DNA of 64,000 bases from Spongospora subterranea f. sp. subterranea (GCA_049724395.1 JAUGWO010000070.1:62001-126000), one strand, 5' to 3'. Positions 1 to 12,231 are shown, counted from the stretch's first letter. The notes: generated from the sequence alone by a model not told the origin. A program made the numbers and translations.

Positions 1-1199
1 GAACAACCTGCGCTTTTCCAACAACTTCCTCGCTAACCCGACCTTCCATCGCTTTTAAATCCTTTCGTAATAATCGAATTTCATCACGATTTTTGTTGCG
101 TTCTATGCGACTGCAGGTCGACCAACGCTCATTAATCGATCGGATTTCACTACGGACGTCTTGAGCAAGACGAAAGGCCTCAGAACGGGAGACAATTTCG
201 TCAAGAGAATGGGTCATGACCGATTGCAGCATCCTGGCTGGATGACCAAGACGAACGAGACGGACAGGGGAAGACGACAACCGTTCAACAATACCATCAA
301 CTGCAATATTCGAAGGAGCACAAGCAAGCACCTTTAGTCCCGATTTCACCGCTTCTGTAATCAGCCGACAGACAGCAGTTGTCTTCCCGCAACCAGGAGG
401 ACCATGAATTAGAAACACGTCATTAGTGGCCAACGCACCAAGTACAGCTTGAGATTGAGAAGTGTTCAAAGTGTCGAACGACGCCTTGGAAGTGTGGGCA
501 GACGAAGGCGGGCTGGGCGCCTGAGAAGCTAACAGGACAGAGGCAAGAAGATTACATGGAGCTGAGGCAGGTAATGATGCCAACTGATCAAGAGCATGAG
601 CGCACCGACGGAACGAGATGTCATTGCCGACTCTGAACAAACACGGGGTTGACAAAACGTCGATGAAGAAACAGTGCAAAGGATGAAATACTTGACGAGA
701 GTTAGGAATGGAGACGACGCTGATTGCGATGGATCATAATCTGAACATGATATTATGATGACCTATTGAACGTTAACAGTTAATTGATCTGAACCGTTTA
801 AGAATATCATGATATAATCATACTTTACTGGTAAGTCGTACAACAGTTCCCATCTCGACTATAATGGTATTCGAGCCCGTCCTTATCTGAACGATATCGC
901 CTGACGATAGTTTGACGCCGAGTAGTCTATCGCTATCAACTGTTGGCGCCATAACTAGCTCTATTCGCCCTCCAATAGCGGTCCTATACTCAACGATGTG
1001 TAATCGCCTGATAGCCTGCCATCATCCCATCATCATTGATAACGACCAGGGATAGTCCAGGCAGATAGTATACCAGGCCAGCCGCCTCAAGCGACCTTAT
1101 CGGCAGACCATCACCATAGGACAGCAGGTCATCAGCCTCCGCCTGGCGTTCGGCAGATACCAGCTGTTGAAGAGAGCTGATCAAGTTCGGCTCCGGCAT
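1..1199 (-). CDS. IGHMBP2: SMUBP2/IGHMBP2-type superfamily 1 helicase, 5' part (runs off left edge)
   Basis: Superfamily 1 (UPF1-like) ATP-dependent 5'-3' helicase of the IGHMBP2/SMUBP2 group, which in other eukaryotes acts on RNA and DNA and associates with ribosomes. The minus strand shows a Walker A motif GPPGCGKTT near 385-410, followed by CAPSNIAVD and RLGHPARML, all typical of this family. The N-terminal accessory domain aligns in order: SLEAAGL, then GGRIELV, then SSGDIVQI, then GNDISFRR. The ATG at 1199 opens the first exon. Removing a 58-nt GT-AG intron at 1016-1073 joins the first two exons exactly where the family requires. A second intron lies between about 740 and 830, but the splice phase does not close, so either I chose the wrong sites or a base is missing there. 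The ATPase core continues beyond base 1, so the C-terminal R3H and AN1 regions are not seen. Confidence 0.9.
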
Positions 1200-1979
1200 T
1201 GGATACGACGATATCTAGGGCGATAAGGTCCACCGTCCCAATTCGGGCCGAATCGCGGTAAACGGGCACGGGCCGGCGCGCCCTTTAATTGACAATGACG
1301 ATGTGCGAGAAGACTGCAAATGAACCTAATGATAATAGGGAGTGATTATTATCCGTGTCCCACCACATTAATGGACGCGCTGATTGGCCCATTACCGTTA
1401 TATATGGTGTACTGCCGCTGACATTGGATAATAGGATCCCAAAGAGAGCAAGAAATCAGATTTGCAACACGGAAGATGCAGACTTCATCTTCTTTTGATG
1501 TCGGGAGAAACGTACTGACGAAATTCAAAAAGCTCCAGAGGTTGAACAGTTTATTTACATCGCAGATACAGTCGTCATAAGACGTGTTCAAACAAATCCT
1601 TTTACCGAAACCTCTGAAGCATTCTTCTAGTGGACCCTTGACCACAGTTGCCTGATTGACCCTTCCCCTTCATGACACAGAACACCATTTGGTGTTAGTC
1701 CGATAGTCCGCGATTGATCATGAACCCCGTAACGGTAATAACAATTGTCTGAGAGGGTTATTCTGTCTGTGTCATCTCGCGTGGTCAAAACACCCATCTC
1801 CTGTTACCACTTGACCGCTAACTGTGATACCGGTTTCGGTCACCTTTTCTCCCTCGTGTCGGGCTGATTTTGTCCAGCCCTGTTCCCAGAAATGACAATC
1901 AAATCGTCCCGGGGTTCGCCCAGAACGGCGATGCGGGCGGGAATACAGCTCATTACGCCCCATATCCACTGAGCAATCC
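1200..1979. other. Divergent intergenic region between helicase and RRP46
   Basis: About 780 bp between two divergent genes; it must hold both promoters. A GC-rich stretch lies at 1230-1290, just upstream of the helicase ATG. A 98-codon minus-strand reading frame at 1349-1645 lacks an ATG and shows no family resemblance, so I do not call it a gene. Confidence 0.5.
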
Positions 1980-2615
1980 ATGTTGGACCAGTACGATGGC
2001 AGTGCCAAAATAGAGCATGGTTGCACATCCGTTATCGCCACGGTTTTCGGCCCGGTTGAGGCGCCAATCAGATCAGAGATTTATGATCAAGCGCGTATCA
2101 CTGTTTCAATTAAAAAGGTGTCCCCAATTAAACCAGGATTGATATCATCCATATCCGAATGGGAACATATCGTCAGGCAGAGCTTAGAGGCGGTTGTTCT
2201 TCGTTCGCTTCATCCCCGTACCCAGATCGAAGTCAATCTCATCGTTGTCGGTGACGATGGTTCACTGGTATCGGCGTGTGTTCATGCCGCTTGTCTGGCG
2301 CTGATTGATGCCGGTGTTCCGTTAACGTCGATGTTATCCAGCGTCACATTGGCCATCTCTGAGACAGGGGCGGTATTAATTGACCCAACACTCGAAGAGG
2401 AAGTGGCGGCCGCTGCCCGACTTACATTCGTGTGCTCAAGTGATTGTTCTCAAGCCGATAGCATCATCGCTTCTATTACTGATGGGACGATTTTGGAGTC
2501 CACCTATTTCGAGTGCATCAAGCTAGCAAGAATAGCTGCTACACAAGTTCAAGGGTTTCTGGAACTAGCATTGCAGAATAAGGCGCGGATGGAAGTCCAA
2601 GGAAGGAATGTGTAA
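1980..2615 (+). CDS. EXOSC5: Exosome complex subunit RRP46/EXOSC5 (RNase PH fold)
   Basis: Non-catalytic ring subunit of the RNA exosome, which processes and degrades RNA in nucleus and cytoplasm. The 211-residue protein is a single uninterrupted frame with an ATG at 1980. Family landmarks are in order: DGSAKIEHGCTSV at the N-terminus (the RNase PH start, DGSA..G.TSV), VFGPVEAP, LHPRTQIEV in the middle, and the long helix-strand block ACLALIDAGVPL followed by the DPT motif. Length is slightly below the human protein (about 235). No intron is needed, unlike its neighbours. It is divergent from the helicase gene and converges on eIF5B, whose stop lies 328 bp away on the other strand. The identification is firm; the choice between RRP46 and another RNase PH-like ring subunit rests on the LHPRT and ALIDAG blocks. 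Confidence 0.88.
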   Translation: MLDQYDGSAKIEHGCTSVIATVFGPVEAPIRSEIYDQARITVSIKKVSPIKPGLISSISEWEHIVRQSLEAVVLRSLHPRTQIEVNLIVVGDDGSLVSACVHAACLALIDAGVPLTSMLSSVTLAISETGAVLIDPTLEEEVAAAARLTFVCSSDCSQADSIIASITDGTILESTYFECIKLARIAATQVQGFLELALQNKARMEVQGRNV

Positions 2616-2943
2616 TACAAAAAGTCGTTATTATTGAAATGAATGGTTCCAACAAGTGGATTCAGTTCTTTGAATTGCTCAGGCTCTAGTTCAATTAACG
2701 AGAATTTTCATTCAACACTACTGTCGAATGGTTTGGCTGATAATTAAGGCAATTGACGTTGGGCCAAAGCGATGATACGCTGATCAACAGTAGCTGCGTC
2801 AGGTAAAACTCACAATCACATTTTCATAGGACTGGCATAGTTTGTGCCAAACTTAAAACATCAAGTAAAGAGTCGCAAAGAGAGGAATTAAAAGAACGGA
2901 TATATTGAATAGATGATGACGACCAACATTTCTCATATCGAAA
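2616..2943. other. Convergent intergenic spacer
   Basis: AT-rich spacer between the stop codons of RRP46 and eIF5B. No reading frame, repeat or RNA gene was recognised; it should contain both 3' ends. Confidence 0.5.
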
Positions 2944-5900
2944 TCAGATAATGTCGAACATTTTCTTCAATTTCACCACGCATTTCCAGTCGTCTTTCGT
3001 TAAGTAATCTTTGAAGCTTGCTTTGAGGATATCGATCGATTGCCTTGTAATCTTGCTTTGTAATTGATTGGTATGATCGAATTGCCTTCCGTAAGTAGCT
3101 GGAGCATGACCTGTTTACGAGAATCAAAAACCAACAAAACAGTCAACTCAGCGATCTACCGGACCTGGTTTGGGATCAATTTTGATACATACTTGCTGGC
3201 CTGCTCTGGCCTCATTGATTTCTTTATGATTTAGTTCAATTCCAGAGATTTCACCGATGATTACGTTATTGCGATCATGGCAGCATAAAGGGGTTCCTAA
3301 AGAGTCATCAGCGATGGCGACCCAACTGTAAGTAGAATCAAATACCTTTACGAATTATGCCTTCTTTGATATTGACACCTATGACAATGGGGTCCTTCAT
3401 TCTGAAAACATATTCCTTAATGATCTCGAGAACGCATGGGAATATAACCGCGCCTTCAGCTTCAGCTTGATTTTCAGTCTGGTACACATTGGTATAAAAA
3501 ATATATGAGATTGCAAACAAAATAATGACCTCGACTTCTTTCATATACGCGGTAAACTGGTCGAATAGGTGGTATATGATATCGGCAGTGAAAATTCGGA
3601 TACCACGATCTGTAGCGTGCTGACGAGCATCAGCTGACACCTAGAGATCATCAGTTATCAAGAGCAAATAATTGCGACACAATTGATTACCTTGACGTCA
3701 AATGCCAGGATAACTGCATATTCGGGTTGTCGCTCAAGCATGCAGGCACACTTAACAACATCTTTTTTATGAACGGGACCGATAGCAATTCCGGAAACAG
3801 GGATCTTCATGTCGCATAGAAACTGCAAAAAAAATCACGTCAGGTATGACACATTATTTGGATTTGGTGCTAACTTGTAGCAGCGCTTCCAATGACCCTA
3901 AGGTGGAAGCTTGAACGCAGACACCGCGCCCAGCCTTATCCACTTTCGATAAAATCGACGCAAGATCGGTCATAACTTCATCCTTAAGGTCCTCAATATC
4001 ATCACCAGCGCCGCAAACCAGTAACTGCGATCCTGCAACTGCATCTTCCAGACCTGATGCAGCAATCTGCATCTCGTTAGACAAAAATGAAATGCTGAAA
4101 CGACATAGAGCAGAACCGACTTTGATACCCGCTGCAGCCTTGACTTGGCTTAATCGTTGATATTCTCCTTTTACTCGTAACTCGGTCATCGGATACGGGG
4201 TAAGTAGCGCACGAATCGTAGTCACGATCGGGCCATAAAGTCCACAAACGACAATGGTGTCATTGACATTAAGGTAGCCGTTGCTCAAAATGACATCGAT
4301 TGTCGTGCCAATACCATCAACCACCTTAACCTGAAGCACAACTTTAAGCGAGAGCGCGTATTTTTTGATTTCATCAAGAAAAAAAATATTACTATAAAAC
4401 GAAACACACTAGAAATATATAGAGCGAAATGTAACAACCTCAAGAACAGTGCATTGTAGTTCCGAGATATACTGTAATCGCTCGTTCATCATGTGTTGCG
4501 ACAATTGCACAAGAAGCATCAACAAGTCAGGCAAGCCCTCTCCAGTTATCGCTGATGTTGGCACTAAGGAAATATTTTTTCGGAAATCAACGTTGCGATT
4601 GTAAAGGCAGCAATTGAGTCCTAGTATGAGATGAGACAAGATTTTGCGAACTGTAGATTCAAAGACGACCTTGTTCAGCGAATGCGACCACCGTCGACGT
4701 CACTCTGTCCTCAAATTCTTTCTGTGAGTGTTCTGCCTAAGGAGTCATGTGAAACGATGAAGCAAAAAACATGAACATAAAAACCTGGGATGCCAGCGTG
4801 GTTGAAAATGGCGCCCAGGGGATGGGTTTCCAATCGAAAATTCTGTCGATCTTATTCAAAGCAACAATAAATGGATTTTTTTTTTGCCTGACAGACATGA
4901 CAGTTAGACTCAAAAGAGAGCGGCATGAGGAAAACATACCGCAAAAGACGAAGAGATTCTAAAGTCTGCTGTTCCAACCCGTGCATGATGTCAACAACCA
5001 AAACCGCAATGTCACCTGTGTATAAATAAATGTCAAGCAGCGTATAGCATGTAAGAGGGTGATTTACACAAAGATGACCCACGCGACCTGAGGTTTGTGA
5101 AAGATTCGTGACCTGGTGTATCAATAATAAGCAGACCAGGAAGCCGATACTCAAGTTTTTTTTTCTGCAAGATTTTGAGTATAATGAGTTTCGAAAGGGT
5201 AGAAAACGATACCTGAAGAATGTTAAGCTCTGATGTCTTTTCAATGATTGAAGCCATGGGAAAGTACGATGCCCCGATCTGTTGCGTGATACCTCCTGCT
5301 TCGGCATCTTGCACCTGTGATCATGATGGGAATCAGTATTAAGAAATAGAAAAACATCAGAAACCCGAACCTTTGTTCGACGAATTTTATCCAAAATTTT
5401 TGTTTTCCCGGTGTCGACATGCCCCAGAATACAGCAGATTGGAGATCGCAAATTAGCACTGGATCTCTCTGCAAGAGCGGCCTCTTTACGCTTTGCACGA
5501 CGATTTCGCGAGTCTTGCTTTGATTGTTCTGATAAGCAGTATCAGCAATTACAGATTCAAAAGGAAGGAAAACAGCCAACCTTTGATTTGTTCTTCTTTA
5601 GAGATGCGGTCTTCATCACTGCTTTCAGAATCACTGCTTTCGGAATCGGGAGTTGCCTTTTTAACAGGCACCTTTTTCACAGAGTCATCCTGTTTTGACG
5701 TCTGCTCGCATGTTTTTTCAGCCTGGATACGTTCCAGCCTTTCTTTTTCCCTATAATAAACCAGCTCATAAGAATGAAACCTCACTGAAACTTGTGTGTT
5801 GCTACTGTTGCCGCATTAGCTGTTGCCGATGCCTCTTTAGTCGCGCTTGTTGACGTTGGTCACGCCTGTCTTGTTTCGCTTGTAACAAAGTACGCTCCTC

Positions 5901-7381
5901 TTCACTGTCCATATCCCATGCATCGACAACAGAACCGGATGACGCTTCGCTAACATACTGAAAAAAAAGAACTAAATCAAAGTAGGTGTACGATACAATG
6001 GGATGCTAACATCACTTTCGCTTAGAACGGCAGGAATTGATTCAGCTTCAATTTCGATTTCGGGTTCGAGTTGAGCGCTTTGCTCCACTTCATGAGCAAC
6101 GGATTCCTCAGAAATCACGGGCTCATCGACGGCTTCGTTGGTTGGCAATTCATCCGGATTGCCTTTGTTCTGTTGCAAGTCCGACAACAATTTCCCTTTC
6201 TGTTTTCCCGGTTTCCTACAAAAATGCATAAATCCGGCAATTCCATACGATATGCACATTATCGTCTACACCTTTTTGGTTTTGGTTTTGCCGTACTCGA
6301 AGTTCTTTCAGTAGGAACTAGACCCTGTGCCCTCATCTGCTCCAAAAACGCAGCAGCTTTGTCAGCCTTTGCCTTTTGTCCTAACACAAAATGTTAATAT
6401 GTTTGTATATTGGTTGTTATTCGTATCGAAATGACACACCTTTACTGAGAAGTTTACCCTGACGCCGTAACTCATCTTGTTTGCGCTTTTTTTCCTCAAT
6501 TCTTCGCTGGCGCTCCTCTTCCTTCCTCGCAGCCTGAATAGCGATGACAGTTAGAAAATGGAGTGTAAAAATACGTGTAAACTACCTCTTCCTCTTCAAG
6601 CTTCTGCCGCTCTTCAATTAGCCGGATTCGTTCATCTTCGGCGCGCTTGAATTCTTCTTCAGCTTTTTTTTCAGCTTCCAGGCGCTGACGAAGAAGAGCA
6701 ATTGCAGCACTGGGCTTAGATGTTGCGACGGCTGGCGGAGGCGCCTCCTACAAAGGCATCAAAAGTTGTCGGAAAGCCGCTTGGTGAGGATATACCTTCT
6801 TTTCCTTCTTTTTTTTAGGCTTTTTCTTTTTACTTTTATCAGCAGCATTATTTTGATCTTCTGGAGAAGCTAATTCTGCTAATAGGTCATCTAGTTCGTT
6901 GCGTGAACTGTTGGCAACGTCGATGGGTGAAGAAGTAGCAGCAACAGAATCGACGATAGTCTCATGGACTTGCATATCCACTACTGCGCTTTCCTGCACA
7001 TCGACTTAACCACATGAAACGAGCAATCGATTTGCATTCACATACGCCTTGCCCCTTCCCTGTGTTCTTCTTTGACTTTTTCTTTTTCTTATCAGAAGGC
7101 TTGGTGTCTAATTGAAGATCAGCAAGAAGTTGATCAAGCGAGGTATCAGCGGTTTTGGTAGGTTTAGATTGCTTTTTAACCTAAACGAAGAAGCGTGTGT
7201 TGATTATTGTTTTTTGAATAAATCAAACAATTTCTTAACATACAGGTGCATTGCTGACGATGGGGGTAACCGCTGGAGCATCGTCCGTTTCCTCCTCATC
7301 TTCATCCTCCTCGTCCAGCATGTTGAACAGATTCACTTTTGGCTGCCTTGCCTCGGGTTCCTGTTCGTCGGACGAACTCAT
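2944..7381 (-). CDS. EIF5B: Translation initiation factor eIF5B (multi-exon)
   Basis: Ribosome-dependent GTPase that catalyses 60S subunit joining. From the ATG at 7381 the protein opens with an acidic, serine-rich N-terminus, then long lysine/glutamate-rich tracts (about 5550-6990) typical of eIF5B. The GTPase domain is complete in pieces: G1 GHVDTGKT near 5400, switch 1 GGITQQIGA near 5290, G3 DTPGHESF near 5120, G4 NKID near 4860, and SAITGEG near 4540. Domain II and III fragments follow (3340-4340), and the last exon gives YGRQF, then TRQSIDILK, and ends KMFDII with the stop at 2944-2946. Each step needs short introns; the last one runs from within PKPG to the YGRQF exon. It is the longest clearly identified gene here and lies between convergent RRP46 and a small upstream ORF. 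No broken motif was seen. Confidence 0.93.
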
Positions 7382-7480
7382 TTCTCAACGAAACCCTGAT
7401 CAACGCAAGCCCCAGGCAATGAAGAGACCAGCGCAATATGACTCGAATAATAAAAAACCAGGCTAACCTTGACTATACCG

Positions 7481-7717
7481 TTATACCGATATCTTATCCG
7501 GTTCTGTTGTGAGTAATTCCTTCCCTGCAATCGCGGTACCGCTGCGCATTAAATAGCGCATCTCCGTACAGTCAGCATCAGCGCAGCCCTCCTCATACGC
7601 CTGTCCCTTTCCATCCACATTCAATGTTCTTCTCAATTGCAACGGGGTATGTTCTTGCTCATCAGCGGATACAGAATGATCACAAATTCCGATGCTTAAA
7701 CCCGGTTTTCTGCTCAT
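7481..7717 (-). CDS. Small hypothetical protein (78 aa)
   Basis: Open frame with an ATG at 7717, 100 bp upstream of the eIF5B start on the same strand. The predicted peptide is hydrophilic, with several acidic and cysteine residues and no transmembrane segment. I do not recognise a family. It could be a genuine small gene, a 5' exon belonging to a longer transcript, or chance, as the frame is short and uncorroborated. Confidence 0.3.
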   Translation of the reverse strand: MSRKPGLSIGICDHSVSADEQEHTPLQLRRTLNVDGKGQAYEEGCADADCTEMRYLMRSGTAIAGKELLTTEPDKISV

Positions 7718-8907
7718 AGTGCCCCTGATTATTGTGGAACAGAATCAAGATCATTGTTTGCGTTTGTTTTTGTTCAATAGTATCAGTATCTTATAATAAA
7801 AGTATCAAAAAAAATTGTAATCATTTTTCTCCAAGTTGTCATAGTGATCATCACCTCAGGCGTCCAAATAGCTGTGTTTGCAGTTGATACTGGCATGGTG
7901 ACAGTTCCCGAAGCATGTTTTTTTCTCAATAAGTGCTGAAAAGTTGGCTCAAGGTGATTTAATTATCAATTTTGTGTAAACCTACTGTCTGAATGAAGAA
8001 TAACGGATCCATTCAAAGACAAACTGCTGAAATCTCCTTTCGGGCTGGACAGTATCGCAGCGATTAGTGTTTAACTTTATTTGTGTCACAGCACTCATAC
8101 AAAGGTCGCACCTTATCGGAGGCAATAAACAAATGCCCCAAAGAAACCTTAAAGGGCAAAAACCACAATTATTTGCCCCTCAGTTTTAAAGAAACGGTTA
8201 AATCGGGAAGTTGCCCAGGAGTTTGGATGACCGTAGGCGGAGCTTCCTATTTTGACATGCGCTTTTGCAGACAGAGTGCGTAGTCAGGATTTTCCAGTCA
8301 ATTTGGTTGTTATTGAAGCGGTTGAAAATAATTTATTCTACCAGGTCAGACTGATGAAGCTTCTTTTGATAATATTAATCCGACGTATTGCGAAATTCAA
8401 TTCAGATTTTTCGACCGATTTGAGCGGGCGCCTGCATGTTTGTTTTCGTCCGTATACCGATAACACCATCGATACGTTGCCATTGTAGTTTTACGAGGGT
8501 CTACAACAGGAAAGTTTGCGAAATGGTCTCACATAATTAAGATGTACGTCATATTCTGAGACAAACAGAATGACGCATACCTTCGACGTTTGCAAACCGT
8601 AGAGAACGGGATGATCAGAGAAAAATGCGTCAACATTGGTTGACAGTTATTTGTCCATCCACAAGTATTGCGAGTCTCGCTGAATCAAACTTGAGGGGTG
8701 CTGAGAACGGCCGATATTGCAGTAGGGTCCGATCGACAAATGGCGGTCAAATAATCGCCTCAGGACCATTAACTGGTCTAGGTAGAGTCTGAGAGTGAGG
8801 CCGCCGCAAGTGGGTAACACCACAGTCCGTCCTGTCTTCTCCCCTGTTTCAGAACCACTTAGGCGGTGCGCTGAGCCGTAGGCGGGCGTGTATCACGCCT
8901 AACGGCA
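7718..8907. other. Gene-poor interval upstream of the ankyrin-FYVE gene
   Basis: About 1.2 kb. Short frames at 8083-8283 and 8252-8488 on the plus strand show no family resemblance. The last 100 bp before the ATG at 8908 is GC-rich with repeated GGCGG/GGGCG-like runs and probably belongs to the promoter. Confidence 0.4.
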
Positions 8908-10730
8908 ATGGCGTCAACCGGCGATCATCATGAACAGCCGATCTACCAGTGTTGCGTTACGATAGGGGCTGATCCCTCATGTGAATGTCGGGTATATCAG
9001 CAGGCGCTTCATATAATAGGGCACAACCTATCTCCTGTCGCATTCACTCCATCGATATATATCGACGAATATGGGGTCGCTAATGGGTTCGCCATCGGCG
9101 ATAACGACAAGATCATTACATCGATGACATGTGACAACCCGAATGAGCTGCCACTACTGGTGAGAAAGTGGTTAGGTCTGGCGTGATGTGCTGATGACGG
9201 TGGTTGTCAGATAAGTGCTGTCGTTGATGCTCTCTGCCAGATCCACGAGAATCAAGCTGATATTTCATCATCGACCTCGCTGGGTTTTCGACATCAGGTA
9301 ATAAAAAATCGAGCAATTGTTGCGCTTAATGCTCAACTGTTTATCTGGCAAAGGTTCATCGTGGAACGCTTCATTCTGCCTGTCATCTACAAGACACTGC
9401 CCGACTAGAATTGCTGTTAAAGGAGACTGCTTCATATTCAATTGATCGCCAGTAATTTATCGGCTATAACCTTTACTAATCACCGGTGGCTGAATTTGCA
9501 TACCTCGTTCAGGGATGTCGATGGCCGCTCAGCACTTCATATTGCTTGCATGCAAGACTTCAAGTTTGGGATCGAAATGCTAGTTAAAGCTGGAGCGGAT
9601 CCTGCTCTTGCTGACACAAACGATATTACACCAGTTTATATATCATCTAGTCTAGGACATGCCAACTCCCTAACGTTCATGCTTTTATCTGCCGAGAGTA
9701 TTATTCCAGCTGAATTTTCGTCAAATGCGACCTCCCCTTTGTGGGCCGCTGCATGCAGCGGTTTGCCTCGTTCCGGTGCCTGCATTCAAATCTTGCTGCA
9801 GCAAGGGTTCAAGGGCGATATTACTGTTGATGGGATGAATATATTGCATCAATCTGCTTTGAAAGGGCGGGCTGATGCTATGGAAGCTCTTCTCGTAGCG
9901 GGAAATCTAGATCCAAATGTGGTTTCCCAGTCGGGGTTTACGCCATTGCATTATTCTGTCATGTCGGCCACAACCGATGATCCTTCTGTTGTGAAGCTGC
10001 TGCTTTACGCCGGGGCATTCCCTAATTATCCTTCTGATGATGAGCACAAGAACACTCCACTTCACCTCTGCAAATGGGAAGAGATTGCCATGGCGCTAGT
10101 GTCCTATGGTGCGAGAACAGATATGGTCAACTCGTCGGGTCAACCTGCGATTTCACAACTGTCCGAAGACTTTTTGGTAATCGGCTTACTTCGACAGCTA
10201 CGATCAGATGGAAGTTAAAGAGAGAGGTATCAATTCTGACCGCACCCAGCGCCGCCTATATCGATGGGACATGTTGCCGGCTATGTAAAGCAGGGTTCCT
10301 TCCATTAATCGGGAGAAAACACCATTGCCGTTTATGTGGCAATCTCGTCTGTGAGACGTGCTCTCAGAAGCGAGTTAACTATTCGAATCAAGCACATCGC
10401 GCTTGCGATGGCTGTTTCAACAAAGCTATCGAAGCTATTGTGACCTTCTCTATGGTGTCGTGTTCATCACCAATGCTGGAGAGTCCTCCCAATGAGCTGC
10501 TGGAGTCTCCTTCAGTCTCAGCCAGAAACTCTCCCAACCCGCTTGCACCTTTAATAGAGAGTGCTGTCATTGATCCGTCATCACTGTCAAGATCAGCTTT
10601 GGACTCACTTCACACCCGAGGTATAGTCTTAAACGAGGTCCAGGACAAATCTGAAATGCTTCGAAACAACGCTGAGGAGTTTTCAAGCCTTGCCGAAAAG
10701 CTTGCTCGAAAATTTGGAGGAAATAAATGA
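8908..10730 (+). CDS. Ankyrin-repeat protein with C-terminal FYVE zinc finger
   Basis: Predicted phosphoinositide-binding adaptor: FYVE fingers usually bind PI3P on endosomes, and ankyrin repeats bind proteins. Exons can be joined by removing introns 9160-9210 (51 nt), 9298-9353 (56 nt), 9452-9512 (61 nt) and one starting at 10177 (about 46-50 nt). The joined product has an unrecognised N-terminal part of about 100 residues, then at least five ankyrin repeats (GTLHSACHL, GRSALHIAC, SPLWAAACS, GFTPLHYSV, NTPLHLCKW). The FYVE finger follows with CRLCKAGF, the R(K)HHCRLCG signature near 10315 and paired cysteines to CDGCF. A serine/proline-rich tail ends at the TGA at 10730. Without the first intron an in-frame TGA would split the gene, so the intron call decides the start. 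The plan resembles ankyrin-FYVE proteins common in stramenopiles and related protists; the partner is unknown. Confidence 0.85.
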
Positions 10731-10933
10731 AAAGTTTAGAGAGTCAATATGAATCAAATTACTTCAAAAATGGTTTTTGAAAATTCTGCACATCATTTCT
10801 ACCTATTTTAACCGAACCTGAAACTGGTCAATTTTTCGAGTGCAAATATAACGTCCAGAGAGATCCGGCGGTCTTGGTTGCGCCCCGTAGATTGATTGAC
10901 TGGCGGGTGAGACAGTGATCGAGTTGGGGCTGC

Positions 10934-11484
10934 ATGTCGACTGTGGGGCCGACTGCATCATTCTCTGACTCCCCTCTGATCATGATACGACATAGCTATT
11001 ATGACATTATTGGGGTCGCATCGGACGCCACCGATGGGCAGATCAAGGCGGCATATCTGCAGAACCTGCTGCAGCATCACCCGGATAAATCACGGGAACC
11101 GGACGCGAATGACGGGTTTATCGCCCTGCAGAGGGCGTGGGAGACCCTCAGGGATCCCGCCGCCCGATCACGATATGATGCAACCTGTAAAGGTGATTCG
11201 GTTTATATTCCCATGATCGATTGTTTGAAATCCAGTGTTATGGTTTAGATGTTTCCCTGAAATCTCAGGGCGATACGGCTGGACCGATCTGGTCCGATAT
11301 CACGCTTGAGGATTGTTCCCCTCAATGGCGATCGTCCTCCACCGCAGATGATCCGGATCTCAGCCATTTCGTTTATCAGTGTCGATGCGGTGATCAATAC
11401 GTTATAGATTTCGAACGATTTTCTGAGCCAGATCAGATTATCGCTTGCCGCAGTTGTTCCCTATCAATCAGGGTACGATTATAA
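10934..11484 (+). CDS. DPH4: DPH4/DNAJC24-type J-protein with CSL zinc finger
   Basis: J-domain co-chaperone of the diphthamide pathway, which modifies a histidine of elongation factor 2. The first exon gives a J domain beginning YYDIIGV, with the invariant HPD at about 11077-11085 and the helix IV region WETLRDPAARSRYD. A short intron (donor near 11189, acceptor TTTAG near 11250) leads to the second exon, which carries the CSL zinc finger: FVYQCRCGDQYVI, then IIACRSCSLSIRV, giving CxC and CxxC pairs. The family is J domain plus CSL finger and about 150 residues, matching this size. The ATG at 10934 was taken; a second in-frame ATG at 10981 is also possible. It is co-directional with the ankyrin-FYVE gene 203 bp upstream and convergent with the thioesterase. 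Confidence 0.88.
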
Positions 11485-11713
11485 TTATATCACTAAATAT
11501 TTATCTTTCTCAGATCATCATATGAACTGGTCATTGGTTTTTTTAGTATATGAAGCCGGTTTTTACTGTAGTCTCGTCCCAATTAACGATATTCAGTGCT
11601 CATTGACACGAGTAAATTAGAGACTGGTCGTTCAGTAATTGTAAACAACACGAAGGTCGTTGCCATTCGATAATCACTTTTGTTAAGCGATGGAGATACT
11701 GATTTTACATAAT

Positions 11714-12231
11714 TCAAGTCATAGAATTGTTTAATGGTATTTTCATAGTCTTTAGTGTTGATCGTATATGATCTGGGATCGTGATTGGTCGCTGCGTCTT
11801 TCCATCCACAAACACCTGTGTGTGCATGTTCCTGAGGCGGCCGGCTCTGCTCCATCGCGAGTGTAGACGCCCATGGCGTAGGATGTGGACGAGTTGCCGA
11901 TGGTGGCGACCGCCAATCCGACATAGAGAATGGCTGGATGGGATAATGGGTAATGGTATTGGCAGGAGGAGGAGACGGTGAAAGGCAGAAGGGGAAGATC
12001 CCTCTGCGAACTGATCGGTAATGAACACGATTCGATCAGGAAACAGCTGATGGCGCTATCGAAATAGCTGTAGTAGACGCTATTGGTCAGATGGCCAAAC
12101 ATGTCGTTATCGCTCCAACGCGAGTGAATCTGGGTCCAATATCGGTACGACGAGCGGGTGAGGGGCGTGGGTCGGCCGCTGATCCCGCTCATGAGCCGGC
12201 CCCCATATGCCCTTAACCCGGTCGCCGACAT
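11714..12231 (-). CDS. 4HBT-type acyl-CoA thioesterase (hotdog fold), frame broken once
   Basis: Member of the 4-hydroxybenzoyl-CoA thioesterase / YbgC-like hotdog family, which hydrolyses acyl-CoA thioesters. From the ATG at 12231, the active-site region reads RWSDNDMFGHLTN, the classic aspartate-containing motif. SSSCQYHYPLS and VGLAVATIGNSS follow, all in one frame. At about 11831 the frame must shift by one base: homologous sequence HTQVFVDGKTQRPITIP continues in a different frame to the stop at 11714. No splice pair resolves this without deleting conserved residues, so it is either an indel in the assembly or a genuine lesion. An inverted partial copy lies 0.6 kb away at 12861-12945. About 170 residues in total, as expected for the family. 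Confidence 0.75.

Noticed and set aside
1349-1645. 98-codon minus-strand frame upstream of the helicase
   Set aside because: It has no ATG, no recognisable motif and sits in the divergent promoter region.
1772-2041. Minus-strand frames overlapping the start of RRP46
   Set aside because: They are antisense shadows of a clear plus-strand gene.
9116-9316. TGA at 9184 read as a possible selenocysteine or readthrough codon in the ankyrin-FYVE gene
   Set aside because: A 51-nt GT-AG intron (9160-9210) removes it and keeps the frame.
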